The notes below the pieces were generated by a model. That model had not been told where the DNA came from and searched no databases. It saw nothing but the letters and a program-made list of their open reading frames with translations. Both the position numbers and the translations under genes were made by a program. DNA of 64,000 nt, taken from the NCBI GenBank assembly GCA_032718475.1, contig JAUCBJ010004156.1, positions 1 through 64,000 of the forward strand, given 5' to 3'. The stretch comes from Nemertoderma westbladi (lineage: Eukaryota > Xenacoelomorpha > Nemertodermatida > Nemertodermatidae). This document shows positions 1 to 8,793 of this stretch, in pieces; within the stretch, counting starts at the first letter, position 1; each line of letters starts with the position of its first letter.

Positions 1-81
1 CGGACGATGTATACACCGAAAGGGAAATGGTTCTATTTAAATATCATACCCAGCGGAGTCGTAACGATAAACCGAGAATAG

Positions 82-1191
82 ATCACGAAAATTATATTCG
101 TAACAGACTGGGAAGACGGACCCATATGTTTAGAATCTGAAGAGATTCAGCCCCCCACGTCTCGGAGTAGCGATAGCGACTACATATGGGAATGGTATCA
201 AGGTCCACAGTGTCTCACTGCGTACGATTATCACCATGCCAACTATGTTTCTCGGCAACGTTGTCGATTATGCGCATCGAGAGACCATGTTACGCCCATG
301 GACACAAACGTCCGCTGTTCCTATTTCCACGAACAACCGACGATGGAAATTTATTGCGCGTATTACAGACTCAATAACTCGCACATTTTTGCGGTTTGCC
401 CTCAATTTATGACTCAATGCCATCATTGTCAATTAAAAGGACACGCCAGCTTTGATTGTCCCTTTAACCATGATTTAGAGAGCGTAGATGAAATGATTGT
501 ACTACGTTATATAAGAGCTTGGGAAGCGAACGCTGATTTACATTGTGACTCACGCCATCGCTATTATCCCGGACGCGCCTATGAAGGAGTTTATGCGTTC
601 CATCCATATTTGTTTGCCTCCGTCGAGCAGAAATCGCGCCTATCAAGTTATGAACTATTGAAGCGCGTTGGAGAATGTATTTCAACCAAATATGTGCGTA
701 AATTTCTCAGGAGCATTAATCCGAGTGACATCCAGTCTTACAATTTAATAAACTTTATCCGTCAAGACCCTGCCTATGGAGACTTATTCGTCAACTCACA
801 CCCTGAGTTACAAGAGGTATATCGACGGCCTTACGAGTATCGAGCCCGCGAACGCGAGTTAGAAAGAACCATTAAACCAAGAAAGTTTCTAACTGCCTAC
901 GGTCCACCCACGGCCCTCGTTCAGACCACTCGTAAAGGACCCGTAAGAGCGGCTGTCTTGAAACGAGCTCTCAAAGCCGTTAGACCCCTCTCCCCGGACG
1001 TTGATGTCCATCAACCCGGTACTTCGACCGGCGGATATACCGATCGCAATCCCATACCTTCTGATGCAATCATATTGCACCCTTCACCCCGGAGTTATAG
1101 CCCTCCTAGTAAAGTGGCTCGCCCCAAAGAGAAAAGGACTCTTGCTAGCTTCAAAAAACTGCGTAAACGCCGTCCGCGCAAGAAAGACTAA
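82..1191 (+). CDS. Unidentified zinc-knuckle protein with basic tail (partial or broken)
   Basis: An open frame of 369 codons ends at TAA 1189-1191. The first in-frame ATG is at 298, but the frame is open and protein-like back to codon 82. It even continues in the same frame across a TAG at 79-81 to the window edge, so the real gene probably starts further left and is either interrupted by that stop or spliced near it. Visible features are a Cys/His-rich N-terminal third (CRLC at about codon 64, then CHHCQLKGHASFDC, a CX2CX4HX4C zinc knuckle), a central part without obvious motif, a Pro/Ser-rich linker, and a strongly basic C-terminus (KKLRKRRPRKKD). This organisation suggests a nucleic-acid-binding protein, as in retroelement Gag/ORF1 or viral nucleocapsid proteins, but I do not recognise the family. 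Base composition is more balanced than the AT-rich DNA after 1,200, consistent with coding sequence or a transferred element. Confidence 0.55.
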   Translation: MTKIIFVTDWEDGPICLESEEIQPPTSRSSDSDYIWEWYQGPQCLTAYDYHHANYVSRQRCRLCASRDHVTPMDTNVRCSYFHEQPTMEIYCAYYRLNNSHIFAVCPQFMTQCHHCQLKGHASFDCPFNHDLESVDEMIVLRYIRAWEANADLHCDSRHRYYPGRAYEGVYAFHPYLFASVEQKSRLSSYELLKRVGECISTKYVRKFLRSINPSDIQSYNLINFIRQDPAYGDLFVNSHPELQEVYRRPYEYRARERELERTIKPRKFLTAYGPPTALVQTTRKGPVRAAVLKRALKAVRPLSPDVDVHQPGTSTGGYTDRNPIPSDAIILHPSPRSYSPPSKVARPKEKRTLASFKKLRKRRPRKKD

Positions 1192-2680
1192 CTGTTTAGA
1201 GTATTTTTGTATTTTAGAAACTGTGATTTTGTATATTTTATAGACTTAAATCCCATTTTCTGGGAGCGGTGTAAAAGCTTTTGTGGGATAACTGATACGT
1301 TTGCCTATGCTGGCCAGTTCCCCCCCAGGCGCTGGAATACTCTAAAAAAGGTTTTCTAACTGTATATATATTCCCCTCGCCCGCAAGGTACCTTTACAGG
1401 TGTTTTAACGGACATAAAAATCATTCTGCCATATACGTGTTTTAGTGGACATGGTAAGACAAAAAACTTGTAATGCACCAACCACCTTTCACAGCTTAGC
1501 CGTGATGATTCATATTACGACATCTAGCAGCTGGTTGCTGACATGGAAACAGCCATTGGACGCGTGGTTCTTTGTTTGGCTTGGGCCAATCAGGGCGGTT
1601 TTTCCTGTCGACGTGTAGCTTTTCTGCCGATCATAAGGAGAGTGTTCAGTCTTACTGTTTTTTTCTTGTTACTTTGTTGTTATTGCTGTCTAAGCCAGAA
1701 ACACCGGCATTTTTGGATAGATACTGCTGTACCGTAAACTGCTTGAATTATCGAAAGTATAAACTGTTACCTCACTAACTAACTTCACTAATTGATCAAT
1801 CTTAATTAACATACTCACTTAATTTAATTGCATTAATCATATTGTTTGTACTGTTATTTTACCGTCAGTTATTAATTGTAAATATTTGTTGATGGAAATA
1901 TTGCTATTTGGATAATACGGATAAATCACCCAATTCCCAATTTTCTTGATAACACTACAGGTTAGAGAGACCGGCTATATATAACAATTGCGATTTATAT
2001 TAATGTGGTGTGTATTGAATCCAATGTTATTTAGCAGACCCTACGTGAGTCAATTACTGCTCTCTTTATGTGTGATCAAATATACTGACTGTCGGCAGAA
2101 TAGTGTGTATGATTGTGATTGGTAACAAAGTATTTCCTAAAGAATACGCTTTATACTTTAATCATAAGCAGTATCGTTGCGTTTTAGTATAAGTCCTAGT
2201 TCTGTTTAAATAGATAAAGCGCCACGTCCTAAAGGAACTGTTAATATTTCCCGAAAGCCAATAATATCTGTCAGAGATTAATTATTAACGATCTATCGAA
2301 TAATACATTAGGTATACACTGCAACCTTACACTGTAATAATACAATTCAAGCATCCGAATTCAGTCTCCCGGGTGTAGATCCATCGGGTGAATGATCGCG
2401 CATGGGCTGATTTCGGCTAATGTTTTGCGTATTAGCATAAATTATTGTCGTATGCTAAAGTGGTTTTAATTAACTAAAAGACATATAAAATTTGGCAGGT
2501 TAAACTGCTAAAGGTCTTCAAAAGCGCGAACACTTGGTACACATGTAGTCTGTCAAACGTTTAGAAATTCTTTCAATTTCTGAAATTGTAACAATTACAG
2601 TACAATTACAGTACAATTACTGTACTTACTGACTTTCTATCTATTAAAACACTAAATTTTTGGATATTTATTGTAAAGGG
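1192..2680. other. Intergenic, no gene seen
   Basis: The sequence becomes AT-rich right after the stop at 1,191. Short open frames on the plus strand around 1,543-1,778 overlap one another in different frames and have no recognisable motif, so I regard them as chance. A fragment near 2,532-2,560 (ACTTGGTACACATGTAGTC) resembles part of the small repeat in the fezf intron at 27,117-27,137. Confidence 0.6.
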
Positions 2681-2682
2681 AC

Positions 2683-2800
2683 TTTACATGCATAAAACCA
2701 AAAATTACTTGACTGAGGAATGATTCTTAGTTCAAATACTGTACTCATACTCTTATGCTTCCCCCTACTATTACTTTCAAGCAATATAACACTCCTTCAC
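2683..2800 (+). repeat. Dispersed repeat R1, partial copy
   Basis: The stretch from GGGACTTTACATGCATAAAA to TATAACACTCC matches 5,604-5,730 with scattered substitutions (both have the TGAGGAATGATTCT and CAGTTCAAATACTGTA-like segments). The similarity stops where the ACCTTGA-rich element at about 2,800 begins. Confidence 0.75.
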
Positions 2801-2915
2801 CGAGTAACTCAAACAAATCTTGAGATTGACCTTAAAATCCACTTAAAGGTCACCTTGAAACTCAAGTTTTACCTTGACTATGATTTCCTTGAGTTTCAGT
2901 CAAGCGGGTAACTCA
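2800..2915 (+). repeat. ACCTTGA-rich small element, forward copy
   Basis: The element is rich in the words TTGACCTT, ACCTTGA and CTTGAGTTT. It starts with CGAGTAACTCAAA and ends with the near-identical CGGGTAACTCAAA. Its first part is the reverse complement of the end of the related copy at 5,140-5,357. It adjoins repeat R1 at the same point as that other copy does, which suggests insertion into a common target. Confidence 0.5.
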
Positions 2916-3333
2916 AAGCAATACTTAGTCATGGTAAAACTTGAAATTTCAAGGCTCACTTTGAGTATTAAAGATGGACGGCAGATTTGTTTATTTCCGC
3001 AGTTACCTTGGTTATGCAGTGAAACCCACTGTATAGTCCCAGTGTATTATAATCCCTGCAACACACAGCTTAGGCCTATTTAATACAGTAGGTTAAACAC
3101 ACTGTTGCAACACTTTGGCAATGGTAATTTCGATAACAACACGGACCTTTCTAAACAGTTGTTTAGAAGGCTGTACTGTAGTTAAGTTTACCGACTGCAG
3201 TAGCCTGTATATCGAAGTGACATACTGTATCTGGAAATAGTCACGGTTGTGAGGGTGAGCATTGAGCAATGTACTGTAGTCCTTAAATGAAAATTGGGAA
3301 CTATAGAGATGCAACTGAGTATAAGGTGGTTAC

Positions 3334-4069
3334 TTAAGGGGGGAGGGGTGGGGGGGTACACCATTTCGGTCCAAAATATGTCGAAATATGATGCACATAT
3401 CGATTATAACGCACCATTTAATGGTGTTTCCAAAACTGAAAACCGTTATTTAAAATCTCTTTTAGTTTTCAAGTTATAACAATTTGAAATTACTATTACA
3501 ATGTATAATGAAAGGTCGATTATCTCCAAATATTTTTTTTATGAAATTGTCAACTTCAAAACCCTACGACTTCTACAATTGTTGAGCAATTAGTTTGAAA
3601 ATTTCTGTTGGTGTCTAGATAGCCACCCTGCATAAAAGTATCAGACAACTTTTTGAAATTTTTTGTTAATAAAATTTAATACTATTTATATCAAAGGTAA
3701 GAGATTAGCATAAATTTATAGCGCCACCTAGCGGTGCAGAATTATTTTCACAAAATTTCGCCTGACGGTTATGTTTCCCCATCTTTGATCTATCATATAA
3801 AAAAACTTTTATGTGATTAGATTCAGAACTGTAACCTTAGGGTTTTAAGCGCAACCAATTTTTTGTATTGTTAACTAGATTTAACTAAATATTAAATAGG
3901 GAAAAATTAAATTGTTCTGACCTGTCATGTAGAATAGCATCTTAGGTAGCTATATTCCACATTATAGCCAAAACCAAACAATTTTGAAACGCTGAGAATG
4001 ATAAATCAAAGAGTTGTCCGAAAATGGTGTACCCCCCCCCCCCCCCCCCCCCCCCCCCACATCCCTTAA
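3334..4069. mobile_element. piggyBac-like MITE with TTAA target duplications
   Basis: Inverted termini are visible. The left end reads TTAA-GGG at 3,334-3,340, then a G-rich stretch and GGTACACCATTTCGG at 3,354-3,368. The right end is the reverse: CCGAAAATGGTGTACC at 4,018, a run of 27 C at 4,032-4,058, and CCC-TTAA at 4,063-4,069. A TTAA duplication with GGG/CCC element ends is the known signature of piggyBac-type insertion. About 728 bp lie between the TTAAs and there is no transposase-like open frame, so it is non-autonomous. The G-tracts of the two arms differ in length, as expected from slippage. Confidence 0.65.
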
Positions 4070-4191
4070 AATGACTAAGAAAAACCCACATTGAGCTACT
4101 GTACAACGAGATTACTGATCATTCCATTGTTGTAGTAATGGAGATGGTATGGTGTAATACTTACATCGTAGGGCTTATTTTTATTGGCTAG

Positions 4192-4783
4192 AGTTCCGTA
4201 CGTCCCCCCATTTTTAAAATGACTTGAATTGCCCGTGTATTGTCGGTCATTTAATGTTATGGAAAATATTTTTTATATTGTACTATTGCATTTGTTTATT
4301 ACATACAAATAGTTGATTTTTTATAAAAATAACTTTATACGGTTCTCTGAATTTATATCTATTGCTTCACGCCGACAGTAGTCGTAAGAGTCATTGACAG
4401 AGTATGAGTATATTATATTATACTTTCAGGCGCCAGTATCACTCCCACAAACCATGTTCCCTTTGTTATTGAAATTTCGTTATCTCTACATTCTCCTTTT
4501 CTGCATCTAAATCTTCCAATTCCCTTAGTTTTTTCATTAAAATGCATGTCAGTGTGATGCACAGTGCATATCTTTTTTTTTGGAAGAAGATTAACTCCCT
4601 GTAACCAGTTAATTGTCGATGTCCTGCCCCTGCACACGCTGTACAAATGACGGCGATTGATAATGGAACACATTTTCTCTGCTTTTTTTAGAATGTTCTA
4701 GAATATTTAAGTAGCGACGCTCAAGAAACATGGTATTATGGTATAGTAAAAAAATCTCGCAAAATGGGGGGACGTACGGAACT
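4192..4783. mobile_element. Merlin-type DNA transposon, internally deleted
   Basis: Perfect 23-bp terminal inverted repeats occupy 4,192-4,214 and 4,761-4,783, beginning AGTTCCGTACGTCCCC. Inside, on the minus strand, lies a fragment that resembles the N-terminal zinc-binding region of ISXO2/IS1016-type transposases (see next entry), the transposase of eukaryotic Merlin elements. Merlin insertions normally make 8-9 bp target duplications; I do not see one, so the exact ends or the insertion event have been blurred. Confidence 0.65.
4413..4673 (-). pseudogene. Merlin/ISXO2-like transposase fragment
   Basis: An 86-residue minus-strand frame inside the 23-bp TIR element. After a short helical stretch (INWLQGVNLLPKKK) it has a Cys/His cluster (CTVHH, then RFRCRKGEC) followed by SITKGTWF. 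This arrangement matches the zinc-binding N-terminus and the conserved S-x-R/T-K-G-T/S-W/F-F motif of ISXO2-like transposases. The catalytic domain is absent: the frame ends at TTA 4,413-4,415 and the remaining element is non-coding, so this is a dead remnant. Family assignment rests on motif recognition only. Confidence 0.55.
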
Positions 4784-4799
4784 GTTCCCTTTTTATTTA

Positions 4800-5130
4800 T
4801 ACCACCCAATTATACTGAACTCTTGTTACGATTCATAAATTAATTTTCTTCAAAAACACTACCACTGTTACCATATAAAAAACCATTAGCAAAGCATTAT
4901 TATTTGCGATATAAAAATCATTAGCTAAACACATAATAATACCGGTAGCTATTATAACAATAATAGCTTTACATACTGCAGAGTATAACTCCCCACCTAC
5001 TGTATCATTCATATGTATATTATTCATGATAAAGTGAGTGTTATTTAAAAATTTCGAGGTGGGGGTATTCCGCAAAAATGCCACTTATTGTACCGGTAGC
5101 AGTAGGCTAACAGTAACAGCTAAAAAGATG
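4800..5130. other. AT-rich spacer, no gene seen
   Basis: No coding signal, no clear repeat structure. A minus-strand frame at 4,833-5,084 has a composition typical of AT-rich chance frames. Confidence 0.5.
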
Positions 5131-5139
5131 ATATTTAAA

Positions 5140-5357
5140 GATACCTTGAATTTTGAAGGTACCTCCATGGCCACCTTGAAATTTATCTCGAACCTTGATT
5201 TCAACTCAAGTCAAGATTTGTTGTGTTACCGGCTTGAAATGTCAAGTTTACCTTGAGAAAATCTGAAGTCTACCTTAAGGTTGACCTTGAAATATTTCAG
5301 ATAGGAATCCTAGTAAAATAGACTCAAGGTCAATCTCAATATTTTTTGAGTTACTCG
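5140..5357 (-). repeat. ACCTTGA-rich small element, inverted copy
   Basis: Same word family as 2,800-2,915 but in the opposite orientation: it ends GGTCAATCTCA then TTTTTTGAGTTACTCGG, the reverse complement of the start of the forward copy. It abuts the R1 repeat (TTCACATATTAAATTAAT) directly, whereas the second R1 copy at 5,735 continues through this point without the element. Confidence 0.5.
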
Positions 5358-5367
5358 GCCCTGGCTT

Positions 5368-5960
5368 CACATATTAAATTAATACAGTACAGTGCACTAA
5401 TGTAATCGCCATTATAATGGTAAAGTATGGGACAATTTTCAATTGGCCGTCATGATATTTCTGATGGAGTAGAGATGAAACTAATTGTTTTATAAGATAA
5501 CGCAAGACAAACGTGCATTCCACTACTGGTTGATTAGGCTGAGTTAGCACTTCTCCTTCTCTTGTGTACAAATTAAAATTGTCACTATTTTTGGTAAAGT
5601 ATGGGACTTTACATGCATAAAAACCCAAAGATTTCTTGGCTGAGGAATGATTCTCAGTTCAAATACTGTATGTATATACTTCTATGCTTACGGCCTACTA
5701 CAGTATCATCTTAAAGTATTATAACACTCCTGGATTCACATATTAAATTAATACAGTGCACTAATGTAATTGCCATTTTAATGGTAAAGTAGGCCTATGG
5801 GACAATTTTCAATTGGCCGCCACGATATTTCTGGGTGAGTGGAGATAAATCAATTTGTTTCATAAGATGAGGCAACACAAATGTGCTTTGCATTCCACTG
5901 GGTGATTAGGCTGAGTTAGGCTGATTAGCCTGAGTACTTCTCTGCGAATAAACTATAAGT
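5368..5960 (+). repeat. Dispersed repeat R1, tandem duplication with 369-bp period
   Basis: CACATATTAAATTAATACAG occurs at 5,368 and 5,737, and the following approximately 180 bp (GGGACAATTTTCAATTGGCC, GGCTGAGTTAG and others) are repeated with substitutions. The first unit is complete to 5,736. The second fades out near 5,960. The second half of the unit also occurs at 2,683-2,800. Open frames here are short and not conserved between copies. Confidence 0.75.
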
Positions 5961-7030
5961 TTCACTATTTTAGGTAAACTAGTCAAATTAAAAGAAGCCA
6001 AAAAAATTAGAAAATGGGTTTGTTTTTGATTTGATACATGCTCAGAAATGTTAATTTTTTGGCCATAGGAAGTGCCTCTACAGCAGACGAAACTTTTGCA
6101 CACTTTTATTCACAATTTGTGCAGAGCAGGTGAATAATTTGTAATTCGACTATTTTTGAGAAACCGCCTATGTTAGTGCATTTTTTAGCACTGAATTCAT
6201 GAAGTACGATAAATTTTGACCTAAAATAAGTATAAAATCGAAGCTATAGGAACAATCTCATTTTTCGAAATTAGTGGTGAGGGTGTCATTTTCATTGAAT
6301 GAGCCTACTCCAGTACTTATTTAGCTACCACTTAAGGATGGCTGGTCCCTTCGAAGCATTCGTGCCGAAACGAAAACTGCCCTGGCCCATGCGAGGATTG
6401 AACCCACGATAGATGGGAACATTACTAGGTCTTACTTTTACTTAATTATCTAACTACTGTTGTAGCCGACAATGATTTCATCCTATAATCGTTTCACCAA
6501 TTAATGAGCGCCATATTGCGGCTAATAGCGGCATCCGAGAGTGAGTAACGAATTTCCCTCAGTAGCTGCTGGAGGGATGAGAAGTACACCGCCATAAACG
6601 AATCATCATCAGTAATAATAATTAAGATCTTCGGAATTTAGCGATACATTTTGGATGAAGCGAGCAGCATTGTGAAATAAATCACAATACCACTTTATTC
6701 TCCGTAGACCTTGAGATGTTTCGGAAGCAACCGTGGAGCAATTTCAACTTGGCCCAGGTAATATGGCCTTTAATCTTTATTCCTATATTGGTGGTTGCAA
6801 CTGGTCTGGCTGGGCCTGGAGACAGGGGGCGGATCCAGGAATTTAATTTCTATGGTGCGCACAATTTGTGAAGTTTATCTTTTGGACTAAGGGCGCTGCC
6901 CTATTTTCGATAGCTAAAAATATTTTTCAAAAATTTTAAAAATTCTAGGAGATGAAATAATGATAATTTATTTAAATCAGAGGCCTATATATTAAATAAT
7001 AATTAGTAACTAATTACTATAACTAATAAG
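5961..7030. other. Intergenic; possible tRNA-derived fragment at 6,330-6,440
   Basis: No gene is seen. On the minus strand at about 6,394-6,405 the segment GTGGGTTCAATCC resembles a pol III B box, followed by a balanced-composition stretch up to about 6,330. No matching A box is recognisable upstream, so the SINE call for this part is weak. Confidence 0.3.
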
Positions 7031-7215
7031 CAGCTTGGTCTACTGTAGTGGTGACATTCCTGGGCTCCATCTCCATCCAGACTGGTTCGATACCTAGATT
7101 GGGGCCGGGGTAGTACTATTTGGGCACTGTGCTTTAAATGCTGCAGCCTAGCCCAACCCGGGATTTCATCCTTGGATGGTCGGTAAATGGGAACCAAGGC
7201 AACTTGGGAAATATA
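7031..7215 (+). mobile_element. tRNA-derived SINE
   Basis: Both internal pol III promoter boxes are visible in the right order and spacing: an A-box-like TGGTCTACTGTAGTGG at 7,036-7,051 and a perfect B box GGTTCGATACC at 7,084-7,094. The head resembles the 5' half of a tRNA gene but lacks a proper acceptor stem and continues into an unrelated GC-richer body to about 7,215, as in SINEs. It directly adjoins the minisatellite that starts at 7,217. Confidence 0.6.
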
Positions 7216-7216
7216 G

Positions 7217-7698
7217 TGGAATGGTTTGCTGTGGAAGATCACCCATATGGTGGTGAACAGGCAATCCTTTAGGAAACAGAGTGGAGGGGTTAATTGTGGA
7301 AGATCACCAATAATGGTGGTTAACAGGCATTCCTTTAGGAAACAGAGTGGAAGGGTTTACTGTGGAAGATCACTAATGGTGGTGAACAGGCATTCTCTTA
7401 GGAAACGGAGTGGAAGGGTTTACTGTGGAAGATCACTCATGGTGGTGAACAGGCATTCTCTTAGGAAACGGAGTGGAAGGGTTTACTGTGGAAGATCACC
7501 AATAATGGTGGTTAACAGGCATTCCTTTAGGAAACAGAGCCGAAGGGTTTACTGTGGAAGATCACTAATGGTGGTGAACAGGCATTCTCTTAGGAAACGG
7601 AGTGGAAGGGTTTACTGTGGAAGATCACTCTCACTCATGGTGGTGAACAGACATTCCTTTAGGAAGCGGAGTGGATGGGTTGACTGTGGAATATCACC
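7217..7698 (+). repeat. Frame-preserving minisatellite, 63-69 bp unit, 7 copies
   Basis: Seven units begin ATGGTGGT(G/T)AACAGGC and end near GTGGAAGATCAC. Unit lengths are 66, 63, 63, 66, 63, 69 and a terminal partial, so all length changes are multiples of three. Consequently one plus-strand frame stays open from 7,226 to 7,840 (204 codons) with a repeated peptide starting MVVNRHS. No start context, splice pattern or known domain supports a real protein, and I annotate it as repeat DNA that happens to be open. Confidence 0.8.
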
Positions 7699-7983
7699 CT
7701 TTCATCCGAGAATTAAAATAATTGCCTATTTTATATTTGTGATAACAACAACCGTAAATCAACCTAGTCTAATTAAAAGGATTGGAATGGAAGTGGGCGC
7801 GCTTCATTTTTATTTTATAAGAATAGAAATATTACAGTAATAAATTTAACGTTATTATATAGAATATTGAAATAAAACATTTCAATTAGGGTGGTCTGTA
7901 TCGATTTACATTTTAAACTGTAGCTGTGTGTTAAACTTTTATATATTTCGTATATTGCAAAAATAAAACTGTAACCTATATTA

Positions 7984-8050
7984 TTGAGTTATCGTTTATT
8001 GTTTTGGTTAGAAAAGCCCGCCACTGTAACCTGCTCCTTTCCGTTAATCA
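7984..8050 (+). repeat. Single copy of the 68-bp dispersed repeat
   Basis: The segment from GAGTTATCGTTTATTGTTTT through CTGTAACCTGCTCCTTTCC matches one unit of the four-copy array at 37,295-37,572. Confidence 0.8.
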
Positions 8051-8176
8051 AGAAATGTTCTCAGCCTAAGCTGAGAAGACTGGGTGGGGAGTCATATTTG
8101 GTGGGGAGTTATCTGAGCCTGTTACACCGGCCAACAGTACCGGTATTACAGCACGGCCCGGCTTCCTAATTTCATT

Positions 8177-8793
8177 TGTAGGTCCTATGGGTTGTAGGTC
8201 CTATGGGTTGTAGGTACTATGGGTTGTAGATACTTTGGGTTGTAGGTACTGTGGGTTGTATAGGTACTGTGGGTTGTAGGTCCTATGGGTTGTAGGTCCT
8301 GTGGATTGTAGGTCCTATGGGTTGTAGGTACTATGGGTTGTAGGTACTGTGGGTTGTATAGGTACTGTGGGTTGTAGGTCCTATGGGTTGTAGGTCCTGT
8401 GGATTGTAGGTCCTATGGGTTGTAGGTACTATGGGTTGTAGGTACTGTGGGTTGTATAGGTACTGTGGGTTGTAGGTCCTATGGGTTGTAGGTCCTATGA
8501 GTTGTAGGTCCTATGGGTTGTAGGTACTGTGGGTTGTAGGTCCTATGGGTTGTAGGTCCTGTGGATTGTAGGTCCTATGGGTTGTAGGTCCTGTGGGTTA
8601 TAGGTCTTATGGGTTGTGGTTACTATGGGTTGTATGTACTATGGGTTGTAGGTCATATGGGTTGTAGGTCTTATGGGTTATGGATACTATGGGTTGTAGG
8701 TACTATGGGTTGTAGGTAGATATGGGTTCTAGGTCTTATGGGTTATGGGTACTATGGGTTGTAGGTACTATGGGTTGTAGGTACGTGGGTGTA
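8177..8793 (+). repeat. 16-bp minisatellite with 98-bp higher-order period
   Basis: About 38 copies of a 16-bp unit, GGTCCTATGGGTTGTA, with variants GGTACTATG and GGTACTGTG. An 18-bp variant (GTTGTATAGG) recurs at 8,259, 8,357 and 8,455, exactly 98 bp apart, so blocks of six units were duplicated together. Copies become more diverged after 8,600. Confidence 0.95.
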
